From Zerene cesonia (Eukaryota > Arthropoda > Insecta > Lepidoptera > Pieridae), in NCBI RefSeq assembly GCF_012273895.1, contig NC_052122.1, forward strand, positions 12,090,001 through 12,154,000: a stretch of DNA of 64,000 nucleotides, in the 5' to 3' direction. A program made the translations under genes and the position numbers. The number at the start of each line of letters is the position of its first letter. Within the stretch, counting starts at the first letter, position 1. This document shows, piece by piece, positions 15,201 through 30,200 of the stretch. Under the pieces are notes generated by a model, which worked only from the letters and a program-made list of their open reading frames with translations, made no database searches and was not told the DNA's origin.

Positions 15201-18200
15201 TCATTGATACAAGTACTAACTGTAGGTAACGCGTTCGGGACAGATGTGTGTGGTGTAGGCGCGGCACCGGGATATATGGCTAATCGTCTTCTCAGGTGAG
15301 GGTAATTGGTGGATCTTCATTAGATTAGTGTCCTTGTTTGATGTTAATGGTCTTATGATTAACATGATTCCATACCTTTATTGTTGTTTCATACGAAGCA
15401 CCCGATACAAAACAAAAAAAAATAGCGAAAAAAAGTTATTCATATCTTCAACGATTCTTTAATTCTATTGAATAGTTAAGTACATTTATTGCACTGGAAG
15501 TCCTTGTTATGTTAATTGGATGTTAGATGTTGAAAAAAATTACTCAGCATGTAAATCGTGTCTATGTCATGTTGTCGCTGTTTAGTTTGAATAATTGATA
15601 TCTGCATGTCTTTTTAATATTTATATTGTAAACACTTTAGCACTTATATGCAAAGAGCATTTGCAGTTGAGCCGAAAGCGGGGAGCCTGTAAAGACATTT
15701 TAATACGCTATTTGGTTGTAGTGCTTTTAGAAGGGAAACGATCGTAAGCAACGACTCGATTCATGTACAGTTAGACATCAGAATTTTATCGTTTTCTCAC
15801 AAATAGCGGCCCTTGTTGGACAAAACTGCCAGTACACTTAACGCCGTGAGAAAAGAGTTGTAGTAGCCGGTGAGGTTTTAGTTCTATGGTATGGAAAATA
15901 TAGATACCCATTTGTTGTTTGAAATGTTAGGTTAGAAAGTTACAATTATTTATTATAGCATCAGATCGTTTTTATTTGTTGATGTAAATATTGTAGTAGT
16001 AGATTGTAGATGTAAATATAAATTTTTATGGAGTTGTCTAGGCGGGGAAAAATTGATAAGATTTAACTTACTTATTGTTATTATTGTTCGAAGGGGTAAC
16101 CTCTGAGCACGTTGAATCCCGCCTGTGTGTGTGTGTGAAGATACGTAAAACATATTTTCTATATAAGACGTCATTACTTGCCAAACACACCGGCCGTGGG
16201 CCATATTACTTGACAGGCGTCTTAAATGTGAAAACATATAGATAGTTTTGGAAATATAGGAACTTGTGCAAGATGTTACACACATGTGTCCGTTTCACAC
16301 ATATTTGTTTTAAACTAAAAAGTTCCTATATTTCTAAAAACATCAATTGTTTTAACACTTATTTTAGAAGATTTGATTTGTCTGATGATTAATTTAATGT
16401 GTGTATTCGTCCGTCAGACAATAGGTGACGTCTGGCGGCCCTGGGACCTTGCGCTTTTAACAATTAATTTTGGCTGAAGTACCTAATGGAGACACTATCC
16501 CTTCTAAAAAGATTGAATAAAAAGAACTATCTAATCAGATTTTCAAGTTCCAAATTTATTAAACGTTAGAATCGGAAAGGCAAGCAGCAATACAGCTCGT
16601 ATCGGGTGCAAAAGCTAATGTAGCTGTGTTGTGCTGCCTGGACCAGCACGTGTCAAGGAATGGCCCGAAACTTGATGGATTGCTGCTAAGTCTTTGTACT
16701 TTAGCCTTGCAGTGGGCTCACGAGCCGGTTCAATCATCAATGTATCTGATAAAACCAGCTCGAGAATTCGATTCAAATAAATTGAAAGAGGGTTGGTGTA
16801 ACGAACGTAACGGTTATTATTACATCGTCCGTGTAACTGCGTCATTAGAATATTATTTGTAAAGCTGATTTTTGCGCGGGAAAGAGCTTCACGCTTGTTT
16901 GGGTACCGCATACCGATTATTATTATAAATAAAATTCACCACCTTGTCGCTATACGAATGGGGCCGGCTTGCTCCTTTTGACATGATGGATGCTTTTAGT
17001 TATGGGTTTTAGATCATTCCGAGGGTAAGTTGTGGTGTTGTTTAGATATATATAGCTTTTGGATAACTTTTAAGCAGACCTAAGTCGTTAACATAACTTC
17101 AAACACGTTTTGATACATTTTACCCCTTTAACAGTTACCCGAGGCCTGAGAGAAATCAACTGTTGAGATTGTAAGTGCTGACTATATGTACATGGAATGT
17201 ACTTAAAATACAATTGATTTTCGAGTGGGTATAACAATTACGCAACTTTGAACTTATCTTTTAATTCGTTTCTCATACAGGTCATGATTCGCACACTATA
17301 ACATGTACCTCAAATTTGTTAGAATTTTAGTTCACTTCAGATTTGCGTTGGTATAGTTCGATGTTTGGTAAAAAAAAATGTAAATCATAAACAAACAAAG
17401 ATAACATATTTTTCCTATATAATAAACTGCCTTAAGCACCTATTTTTCTATTTTTAAATAGCGCAGTGAAGGAATCGTAGAGAAATAAACATCGCTAAAG
17501 GGCCAAAAGATCGCAATTTAAAAGGAAATTAAAAATTGAGTTTCATTTTAATGACAAGAGGTCCTTCTGAAGTTCTAACCAAACGAACATTCAATGTATT
17601 TAGAAGTGGCAATTTTAGGGTCGAGTGCGCTCATACAGGGTCGTTCATCTGAGGACTAATCCTAACATCGAGTTCTCAAGGTCGGTACTAATGTTGGGGA
17701 GGCAGCAGCAACTCTAAAGGATGTAGGTAGTCGGTACATCGAATACAAAGCTTGCTTTGTGCAAGAATGTCGTAATGCATAAATATAGCTGAATTTAATC
17801 ATTTCAAGATGTGTACGGTACCTATTTTATAATTTGTTGTAGAGGTAGGTAGTCAGGTACAAGATATTATTAGAATCAGAGTAATTAATAAATATACTAT
17901 ATATTAGAGTTAGAGTATTTGAAATTGAATAAAAATGATGACAACAATCGTGCTGATTGGGACGTTACACGAGAATACTGTACGTGTATGACCCGCATAT
18001 GCAATGGTCCCGATAGTGAGAGCGACGTATGAATCAGCGGTGACGCAGCGCGGCTGGTGGCGGCTGGTGGCGCACGCTCACTCGCCGGCCCTCGCTCGCT
18101 GCGCTCGAACGGCTCTTACCTCCCGACATCACCTCTACGTCGTGTCTTCACATCGCTAATGCGCTTATTTAAAAAATATATTGTTGGCATTCTATACAAC

Positions 18201-21200
18201 CCACCGAAATGGTAAATTGTATGAAGCATAATTGGAGCTTGCGGCTCAACTTTTCATGACATTTCATGGACCTAGTAAGTTGAACTAGAATATTATTGAG
18301 GACCTTTGAAGGGCGCAGGTTGGAGCAAAAGGTAGAGACGGATCATTGTGCCCGGGCCGATGTAGATTTGGATAGCGAAGCGGGACACGAAGTGGGTGAC
18401 GCCTGTACCGGACGAAGTAGGCGGTGTCGGGCGACCGCCCTCCACGGGCCCCGGACAATCACCGTAGAAAAGGCATGGGCGCGGGGCGCCGGCACGCGGA
18501 TTCAATAACGAATATACTTCACGAACTTCTAAGTAGGGCTTTGCCGTGATATTTCGATTATCGATAGTTTTTTTTAGTTTAAGCTCGAATTTTATTATGG
18601 TGTATTGTATTATTCGGTTTGTTGTAAAATTCATAATGGCGGTTTACAGCACTATAATAGAAACTTGTCGACAAACACGAACAGTCCTATTTTCTGTTTT
18701 TTAAGTTGCAATTATAATTTTTGTTTAGAAAAGTATCTCTAATTATTTTACACAGCAATTAAACCACCTTCAAAAAGTTGTATAAGTATGTATGTAAGTG
18801 GTATTCATATTTCCATGCACAATTTTATTATATTGTATGTTGTAAAGGCACGTCTCTATTTGTCATGAACCTAGTTTGATCTGTTAAAATAGTCATTTAT
18901 AGACTGTATATTGTTATATACTTATAATGTCATCGTAGTGTAGTCAAAGCCAAATTACTGAAAAATTAATGAGGGTCACCAGCTGTTATGCACAAACTAG
19001 AACACTTATAAACAAATTATTTAGTGAATTATATCAGTCCTCCTTTGTTTTATGAATATAAAGAAGAAAAAGAGCAGGTATATATTTTATGACGATAAAG
19101 CAATTCGGAATAAAGACGACCAAGGCAAAACAAAAAAACTTTGTTGTGTTTAATCGATAAAGTAAATCGACATAGTCACATCACTAGGACGCTTTGTGAG
19201 CTCCCCGCGGGCCCCGCGTCAGCCACGCCCAGCGCGCGCATTCTCAAACAAAATCTACACGAAATTGATGAAAGGAGAATCGAGTCGGATCGGCGTCGCG
19301 ACGCCCGTTCGGTTCAGTCACGCACGTCAGCCAGTCGGGTAGCGATCTCTCTTGCGAACCGTACGCGCGGCGCACACGTGCCCGTACAGTAAACCACGCC
19401 GCTCTGCTCTCGGTGCCTTTGCCCGCTTCCCATATTATGTAATACAAAAATAAACTGCGACTCTTAGTAAGCGAGCACGTGTGCGCACCGGCTGTCGTAC
19501 GTCGCCGTCCATCCATCCAACATTCAACCGACTATCGAGCATCAATCGTTCTCAACTCTATCTACAAAACCACATCGCATCAATTACCCGACGATTCGCT
19601 AGAGATTCTCAATTAGCTCAGTTGAGTGCATCGTAATCTGTACCTGTGAATTATTCGGATCTTTTATTCGGCTTAGTGGTGTTTTTTGTGTTGTGTGTAA
19701 TCAAGTGAAATGTCCAACTCTTTGGAGCAACAGTTTGGCGAGCTTAGTCTGTCGCAAGACGAGCATGATCAAATGTACGAACAGGAAGATCACCAGGACA
19801 GGTTCGGTCAAATTATAATATTATGTAAACTTTTTAAATCCAGCAAGTATTCATCGATATAGAATGCCGCGTTTCATATAAATTTTACACATCACTACTC
19901 AATGCGTATTCATGGCTCCCCGTTCCAAGATTACAATGTCTGTCTCTTTCGCACCCGCCGTGTCGAATAGGGACGAACGTTCATTCTTCAAGACGCTACA
20001 CGTAATACATACTTGTAGTATAGACATCTTGAAATATATATTTCGCGTTGAAAGGTTATCTTGGTAATTAATTATTCTGTTATAATATATTAATAACAAA
20101 TTTTATTTATACCAAGCTGTTTAGTCAACACACCGTGATTGTAATTATTGTAATTTACTTCAATATCGTATCGCCATCTTGTCTAGGTTGATGGGTCACC
20201 CATCCACGTACACCTTAGGCTAGTTGGTAATATAAATTTCTTACTATAATCTTATCATACTTGATCTCTATTAAACCTCTATAATTAGAAATAATTAAAT
20301 ATTGACGATTAACAGTTTATGCAATTTAATTTTAATAATTTGTATCGGCATCGAACCGGCTCTCCAGAGCAGCACGCTGCACGTCGTGCGTGCTTGTGTT
20401 AGAGAGAGATGCCAAAATTTGGGCGCCATGTTCATTCTTTCTCTTATTAGTAATTGTTAATTGTACATACCTACCTCGTCATTCATTTTCACAGTATGTA
20501 GCTGTGACTAGACTATTTTCTCTTGCATATCTTTGTTATAAGCGACTTGTTAAGACTGAAGATCAGAAGGTTTTATAATCGATGACTAGTGACTCTTCAA
20601 CGGTGTCACAATCTAATACACCTGATGTCAAAATTGTTTACTAAGAAGCTTGATCAATACGAGGCGGCGGAATTACTAATTAACAACAAATTATTGATTT
20701 GTTTTTTTTTTACTTTGATCAAAACTAGATCAAAATTGGCAGTATCTACATATTTGACTTTTTAAAAATATTGAAGTTTTCATTCATCCTTACGACAATT
20801 CATATTATTTTAAAATGTAATGGTTGCCAAATGACGCCACTATAACTAACGGTTTCATTCATTAAAAGCACAATTAGTTTTTCTATGTGAGGTTTGTATT
20901 AAATGCATTCATAATAGCCTTAAAAAAACTTCTGTTTAAAGATCCTCTCGCCCTACGATAATACTGCTATAAGGAAAAAATATGACCGACAGCTGTAGAG
21001 CTGATTATACACAAAAATCTTAATTCATACGAGCACTTGATATTCTACAGCCTTAGTAATTAAAGCGGTTCCATCACACTAAATATCCAAAATTTATAAT
21101 AATAATGCTGTCAAATGGCTCAAATTGTGAATCTACTTTAGAAGCAAGCTGTTTCTCCTAAACTTTAAAAATATATGTAAGACAAACCGTTTATATAAAC

Positions 21201-24200
21201 TAAATTGTAATTGCTATAAATTGTAATTTTAAAAATGTCAAAAATGTATGTATGTATGAAATAAATTGAATTGAAATTGAAATTGAAAAATTTTGTAACG
21301 TTTACGTTAAAGTTGGTTAAATATTGTGTTTACCAGAAACGACATATTTTGTTACATACATAAGTTCTTAATATTTGCTATTATATTTATAAGAAACGGA
21401 AATATATATTAATAACATTTATTTTGTTTTTAATTGTTACGAACTAGTCATAGTTAACATTTATATTTCATACATGTTTTTGATATTAACGACTATATGT
21501 GAATACCACCCTTTTTGAATATGGGACTAAATTGAACAGAACTGACACTTAACAAGATATGACAAACTGTTATTTATAATTCTTGTGATAATTTGAAAGT
21601 CTTTTCGTATTCGTTACGATGAATCCTAGGTGTAGGTATACCCTGCACGACTGGGTCAGATCGGGCTATTCTGTAACGAGTCCTGCGGTCTTGCCACAAC
21701 AAATTGTTTTTGTTTTATGATCTCTTATTTAAGGGCAGGCTTATAAAATCAATAATTTTTAATTGAATTTGAAAGTAGAATCGGAAAATTTTTGGCTGCA
21801 TTGTAAGCTGGGAAACGCTAATATATCTATAGGCTAGTAAACAGAGATACGTCTGAATGCGAGCGACGATGCGGCATGCTGTGTGTTATAAAATAATAAA
21901 TGATTGTTTGCCCGCCGGCGTCCCAAATTCCTCGCTCGGTCCCTCTCCCCTCGACCGCTTTTCTCAGAAGCAGGGGGAGGTTTTGTTATTCTTAATCCTT
22001 TCTTTGTTCGTTGAAAATAGCTGCGTGTGATACGATATTCAGTATAGCTCTTTTTGTCTCGACAGTCGACACTATTGAGGTTACTAGGAAATGTTGAATA
22101 ATATCTTTCTGTGAATTTACACAGGTTTCGTTAATTAATTTGCCTTTGTATGTAATAATTAATTCTTGTAAGTTTTAAGCTCAATAATATAAAGTACTAA
22201 GTAGTGTATATGTAGTAATAATTTTGGAATGATGCCGGTTGTTTTAATAGTAATCGAATATCGGTTTGCATAGTGCTTTATTTGCAATTAGTAACGTGTA
22301 AGCGAACGTCAAATTTTGCCAATAGTTCATTTATAGAATATATTGACTTAATAATTTCATAATTCCTAGGGTCCGCTGCCCTGTTTTGAACAATATGTGA
22401 AAATAAGAGAAGGGTAAGGTTGGAGTTTCAAAATATTAAAGGACGCAAAGTTTATCAAACCAATTACTGCGAAGGGATTTGCCAAGCGGGAAGCTAACCC
22501 GTTATTCTATTTTCATACAAAACTCTCATTGCTACTTACATTGCATTTACATTTGTAGAGTAAATTTGAAATAACGTTTCATCGATTGAGGTCGTGTGCC
22601 GAGTTCAATATAATAATTCCGTCTGTCGGAACCGCCTCCTACAGAGTCAAGGCCATTGTGACATTCTGTCGATTTTGTAGTCATAAGTATAGTCATTAAC
22701 CTCTGTAACTAAGATAACATAATTTTGTTTCGTTAAGTTACTTTTATTCTTACGCGTATCTAAAAATGGCACACAACTAATATTAGGCCTTAATGACCTT
22801 CAATTTTAGGTTATTTTTGTAATTTATGTGCAAGATTATTTAATTTTAAAATTGAAAGACAAAAATCTTTATCGTAATACATATGTGAGAAACTGAAGTT
22901 GTACCGGGTTGTAGGGCCCGTACAGAGTATTTTGGAATGTTAGGTAAATAAAAGAATTAAGTACAATAATCCGTTTATTGTCTTAATTCTATATGGTTTG
23001 GTTAATGGTTATGAGAACGCGCGATTTGTATGGTGATCGAATGCGAACGGAATGTAATACTAAAATGTCGCGTATCGGCGTAAAATGCTGACAGCGCGCA
23101 ACGTGATGTACGAAAACCGTACAGAAGTAATTATCTGTATAAAGTGGGAAAAACTAAAGATTAAATCTGCGATGAACTCTTCTAATTAGGGGCCGTCCAT
23201 TAATCACTTATATTATATTTGATTTTTTTTAGCATTTTTTTGACTGGCAAACATAATATTTAAGGAATAGTGTAATCATGCGAAAAATATATATTACCTA
23301 GCAACGGCAAGTCAAACCCACACTACACGTCGCTTTTCTGTTTAAAAATCGCGCGTTTGACGAAAAAATAAATACACGTGATATGTTACTGCACACCCCT
23401 ACCCCCCTTATGATATTTTTTGATTTTCTCCGAACCCCTCTCCCCCCTTTCGAGCCTCACGTGTTTAATGGTCGACCCCTTAGTAGAATTTTAAACATTA
23501 AATTTAATCAGAATAATTGCCACATAATATATTACTGCGTTATCTCCTTATTTTTTCGGAATCGAATCAATGCCGTGACCAAAAGAAATAGGGATTCATT
23601 CTAATATATAAAATTCTCGTGTCATACTCCTCCGAAACGGCTTTGACCGATTTTGATAAAGTTTTTTGTGCTTATCCGGTATCTATGAGAACCGGCCAAC
23701 ATCTATTTTTCATACCCCTAATGGTAAGAGTAAGGCAGAACAGCGTTTGCCGGGTGCAGGTAGTTATATATACTTGTATTTATTACCCCTTTTCGAGATA
23801 CTTCTGTTACTCATATGACATAGTCATAGACATACATTTATTTACAATCAAATACACACACAACAATTAACAAAAAAGACAAAACACTGAGCATGAAATA
23901 TATGCTATATAATGTTAGTTTGTAATGTACTCTATTACAAACATGCGTATGGCGTTATCGTCGAACATATAATTAATTTGCTAATTAATTTAGTTACAAA
24001 ACAAATGTTGGCTAGGTTGTTGTTATGACCATAAAATGTTAACTTGATATTCTTGTCACTAACATAATGGCACTTTGCCCCAAAATCTAGAGAAGAATTA
24101 CCAAAATTAAATTGTAAATAAAAAAAAAATATGTTTAAATGAACTATCAGCAGAATTTGAGTAACCTCGTATATCAATTGATCTGCCAAACAGTTGTTAA

Positions 24201-27200
24201 ACTGCTAGTTAATTTAGCTCCAGAGAATTCCTCACCTAACCTAACTTACTAACCTCCTTGCGAGTCAGTAACGGGTCGTTCGGTCTTGGTTACTTTATGG
24301 ATATAGAATTATGAGTCAATATTTTGGATAAATTATACCTGTGAACGTTTTCTGCATCAAAATTGTTTTTATGCTTGTTAACGTAAGAAGGTATCCAATT
24401 GGAAAAGTTCACTGCGCTGTGGTAAAGCAATTATTATACGTTATATATAGAATGAATACAGACTTTTTCCTATATTAGAGGTGTAAAGCGAAATAGAACT
24501 TGTTGTGTCAATGGTTATCTATCAGTATGCAGAGCGCGGGGTGGGCCGGCTGCACCTGTCGGCAGGTGGCGCCCGCGCACGAGCCAACAATCGCCTCCAC
24601 CAGATTGCACGCAGCCTTTTGTACCCGTCATACTTCTTAATACGATTTAAATCGATCGTTTTTGTCCAGAGAAATATCGCCAACGGATGTTCCTTTTTCT
24701 TGTCCAGACGGCTTTCGAATTGAAAATTTCTACGTGTGATTGACTCCCGTCGTTGCCGCCACCACGGCCACTTTATATTTATTTTTATTATTCGTTAAAG
24801 TGTGTCTGAACGTTCACATGACTGATAACATTTCATTCTTATAAGAATACACTTGAAATCTGTGATATGAGTTGGCGCGGTCGACAATACAATAATATAA
24901 GTATTTATACTCTTTTATGATTTAGGGTTATGGAAAATAGATGTTGGCCTATTCTCATATATACATAATAAAAAATTCCCTGAGTGTACATTGAATAATT
25001 TAATATGCCTTTTGCATTTGTATTTATGTTCGTGACTTTACACTGTACCTCATCGGGCGTGGTGCCGATGAGTCTGTGATACCGCGTATACCACTCCTAC
25101 TTACTACTCATCCCCTACAATTGACTCCACCAGTTTAAGCGCACACAGTTTCCTCTGACAATATGCTTTACCATAACAATAAATAAGTCACAGCCGGCTG
25201 TTTTCCTCACGGCCAACTTAATGTTGCTTTTTCGGGGGTCAGCAACGCCGACCGGTCGGAACGAAATGGCGGGCACAAGCTAGCACTAAATAAAATTTTG
25301 ATTCTATTAGTGTTTCTAACAAACAATTAATTTTTGTCCTTTTTTTTTTTCAATGTATTTCTTAATTAATTCATAAATATAATGAATACGTCTGAAAGTA
25401 GACCAAACGACGTTTTCGGCTTTTACTTTTACAATTTTTAGTACCGACTAGAAGACAAGACATGACAATTAATCGTGTAAAACGATACATACGCGTATCA
25501 CCGCCGCCTGTTCTTTGTATGCCGTTGACAAAATTCTCAAACTACCATTATTCTTGCGTATTTCAATGTCATGTAAGAATCGCGTCGCAAACGCCACGAA
25601 TGGCTGCAAATCGATCTATTGAAACACTGCGAATGTGTGTGCTATAGAAGCATAAAATGAATAATCAGTTGATCTAGAGCGGTTGGAAACAATGGCTTTG
25701 AGCGAGACCCTCGCCGCTAAGAATTAAGATATGAGCACGGTGCACGCTGCACTACGTGGGTTTGTGCAGTGTACGTACACCTGCGGGGCGCACGTTGCGT
25801 TTGTACGGCCCTATTTCTGCGGCCTAAGCATAATTGAAATTTTTTCTTTAACGACCATGGCAGAATTTTTGTGCATTGCCTGCACGTTGGATTCATGTAT
25901 TTGAAGAAATTATTATTGGAAATACTGAAGTTAATAATACGGTCCTTCATAGATTATTAAACAAAAAACATTATTATTTTTTTATGACATTATTGAGACT
26001 CGATTCTTTACTCGTTTCATACTTTACTTTTGAAGATAATTTTTGACTTTTTGAGTCGTTGAAGAAACGCCATATTATACCTACTTCAACGTGAATATGT
26101 CGTGATGAGTGAGACGCACGCATGCACGCAGGTGCACCCAGATGCACCGGCGTAGCGCCTCGCGCGTGCTCGCTATTTTCAATATAAGATTGTGGGCAAT
26201 TCTAGACCTCCTATTTACGAGTTTGCGGCACTTATTATACATTGCCACCTGTTTGCGCTCGTGCTTGCTTGCCTGCCTTGTTCTAGGCGGGCGCTTGCTC
26301 GCTCGTATTCACTAACTGTTCGTAAGTGGTCATGGTACAACATAGTCAAATTAATTTTGAACACACTATCAAATTAGTGCATGAAGACACTGAACCATAT
26401 GCATTTTTGTGTGTTTTAAATTTTAAGTCCTTATAATACACACATTTAGCTCATATAATTCCCTAAACAAACATATTATTTTTTTTTTCTTCTAATTTTC
26501 GTTACCGATGTGCCCAAATAGTGTAAAATAAATATATTAATAGCGATTTTTTCGTCGTCATTACACATGAGATCTTGTAAGGTCGACTTGATAAATGGTT
26601 GCGTTTGTTAAGTGCCTTATTTATATAAAGAGAACTCACCCCTTGGCAGACCCTTGCCAAATGTCGTTTGACCATGAAATCATTTTTTTGCCATGCATGT
26701 CAAAATACCCACTTGTCAAGTACTGTGACAACTTATATTTGGGGAACGTGTGACAGTAGTTGCATAATGTGTATTGTGTAACCAAATAATACGCTTCGTT
26801 GGTCTTTGTGATGTTACCGGTAGTTATGCGCCATTTCTAAGATGTGCGCGTTCGCTAACAAAGTAACAGCTGTTTAGATGGAAGGAGCCGTTTCATATGT
26901 CATTCGGAATATAATTTTCACATTGAACATCTGTTGTTTCTGTTGAAATTAACGCGTTTACCGGTTGTCGATGTGTTAGGATTGATTTGTCATTTGTTGA
27001 TACAGTGTTCAAGCTTTAACAGCAACACTATTTGCATCTGTAGGCCTCGCACGTTTAGTTGGACAGCCAGCCAGAATAGAATGATACCTGTTTTACTTAG
27101 TTAGCTGAGGGTTAGGGTTGTATTATTGTTGTTAAAATAAAAATAAAGCTAAACATGACAAAATAGAGCATAGTTCGGTCAATGCAGTCGGAAATCATTT

Positions 27201-30200
27201 CAAGTTCCAGTATACTCGTGTCCCACAAGTTTGCCTGTGGATGTTTTCTGACGTTAAGCATGTGAAGCTGTTTTAACCGATTTTATGAGGCTTTATTTTT
27301 TCGTTAATAGCTCGTTTTTCTTAAAAGAATACAAAAAAATTACATTTTAATAAAATAAGGTACGATTTTAATTTATATAGTATCGTTTTGCCCCGGCTTC
27401 ACCCATGTACTTTTTTGTTTCCATAGGAACCTAGTGAAAACATTGTTTGTCGGATATGAGAAATAGAAAAACTTTTTAAAAACAAAAATAACATCTTAAA
27501 AAATAAACACAGTAATATAATAGTAAGACTCCCCGTCAGCAAAGCAGTGTAAGTTCTAAGATTTATTGAAAAAGTTTGTTCTTTTTATTTCACTGCTGGA
27601 CAAAGGCCTTCCTCAAAGATTATCGTCACGGTTTTATTGAAAGCAATATTATTATTCAATTGTATATTACATAAAATTTATATTTGTCACAAATAGTATC
27701 AAATAAAATTAGTGTCTAATATTTGCAGATTAGAGAAACTTTTAGGATCGCGAATTCGGTGCATAAGGCCAGAAACTATGTCGAATAACGCACAGGAATA
27801 ATTAGATACGACATACTTATCAGGATTAATTTTAATATTAAAAAAATACAATTGAGTTAACGGCTCGTACCGATAGATACCAAATTTTCATTGAATTTCT
27901 GAACTATGTACACCAATACCTAGGTCCCACTCGACCGAAATTTTTTATTTTATGATTACTTACATTATGGCCAAAATTTAATTAATATCCAATATCAACG
28001 ATCGGCGATAGTTATTATTTAACTAAAAATATCGCATCATCCCAACTTCCGCATATTTTAAGAAAAAAGAAATGCACATATATGAATCTCATTTCATCAT
28101 TTACCATTATATGTAAACTACCACTGATGATGATAGTTGTAATAACATTTACTTTTAACTGTGACTCTGACCAATACTGTAAAGATACGTTTTTAGAGGT
28201 ATATATACAATCCGTCTGCTGATGATCCGATTATTGTTTAACGACAGTTGTTTATTTTTTACGTTGTTTTGATATCTCGCATTAAGTTGTAATGAGAAGA
28301 TAGTTTTGTCCTTGAGAATCGGCGAGTGGAGTAAGTAATTAGTATCGAGTGGGGTGAATGATTGTTGGTTTTTATCAACACGCGGTGTGGGCCGAGTGAG
28401 GGGCGAGACGCGGGGGGGCACTGCAAGCCGTTGTGACACCGCTTCGCGCCCTCTGCGGCCGCAGTCCGCACCGCACTCAGTCAATCGGATACGCTCGCGC
28501 TGGCACGCTGCGCGTACCGTTTTACCACAGGTCGTTTTTGTTGCAACTGTTTGTACGCGTGATTGCCGACTCGAGTTCTTCCTCGTCAGACGCTATCATT
28601 GCCGGTTTCGGAAACTAGATGCACAGAATGAAACACCGCAGGTACTACTATTTCGATTGACTATCATATGTAGTCGGCGCACTGAGCGTGTTATTTTTCT
28701 AGAATTATCGAATTATTTTCTATTGGGATTTGGTGAATGTAGCGTATGAAGGGATTTGACAATCTAGTACCTACTGGATTGCAATAGCGCATACACGAGC
28801 ACGTGGTGGAAGTGAATAAAATGGCGGCGCCGGCGACGGCGCGATTGGACTTGAGTCACCGCGCCAAACGCCAAGTGTTTTAACTGATAAAATTGCGTTG
28901 TATAGGCCCGTCCAGGCACTTACGAACTTGACTTGACTTTCGGTTCGTAAAAGCCTCAATTAACTGAATACTATGCAATATAAATAAAAAGCATCGATAT
29001 TGTGACGTCATAGCAGTTGAATCAAACAAATTCAAAATCTAAGATGGACAATAATCGTTGTATTTTGATGCCAGTTAGACATATATGCGTAAGCAGTAAT
29101 TGATTTCTAAGTAAATCGTAATTTTTGAAATGTACATTTTGACATTTTGACAATAAGGTCATTTACGTTCCTATTCTTTGTTGGATCGCAAACAGCAAGA
29201 ATGTCTTTAAACCGCTATATATGAATCTAATTTCATATATGTAACTACTGCCCAGTAACTTCTTGTCATATGTCATAAAATTTTATGAATAAGAACTATT
29301 CTTAGTCTTAGCCTATAACTATATAACGTAAGTTTAAGGCTTCAAAAATTTTGTGATGTTTCGTTTTAATATTACAAGTAAACTAACTTGTGCCCATGCT
29401 TTCGCATGCGTTAAATTCTGAGTAGATGTTGTTATACATATGAAGCTTCTTTTTGAATCACTATCTAATAAAAATCCCTATTAAAATTCGTTGTATAGTT
29501 TTTAAAATTTTATCATGCATACATACATACATACATACATACATACATACATACATACATACATACATACATACATAGGGACAAGACGCGTGAAGCGACT
29601 TTGCTTTATACTTTGTAGTGATTCTCAATAATCATAGAAGTATCGGTATTTAATAGCAATATTCAGAAATTTGGTGTGAAGACTTACTGTATTTGAAAAA
29701 CATAACCGAATGTTTTTACGAACATTTCACAAATACAGCAACAACGGTAACACAAAATAATGCTGCTTGAATAATATTAGAACGTACGTTGCAATCGAAT
29801 GTGCAAGTGTTGCATGAGCCAGCGCGGTGAGTCTTGCGTGTGCGGCGAAGGCTCACCGAGCATTGGTCGCCGGAACCGGTCGGCGGTTGTCGTGCTCGGC
29901 TAGATGTAGGTAAACGTGGAATGACTATTTGCGTTTCCGAGACTGCTTATATTAATCCATGTTTTGAATAACAAACTTCCCCGTTTAACACATCAAGTAC
30001 GGGACTGTAATATTGCGATCCTTTAATGGAAACCGGTTGCGGTTAGAGGTCGACGCAATTGTAACTTTCCAACCAAAAAGTAAAGAACAGGTCCCCAGAC
30101 AGCGTTCGATACCTTATTTGGTTCTTTGTTTATTAAGTTTTCAAGAGTTAAATAGTGATGTAATTTGCGTGGCTGCCAAATATCTTATGATATGAAACGT

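Noticed and set aside
29518..29577. Regular repeats as a CRISPR array or telomeric repeat
   Set aside because: A simple CATA microsatellite with no spacers, in an insect intron.
29815..29840. ATG frame MSQR before a strong GTGAGT donor as another Imp first exon
   Set aside because: It ends in phase 1, which does not fit the RRM exon (phase 2 needed).
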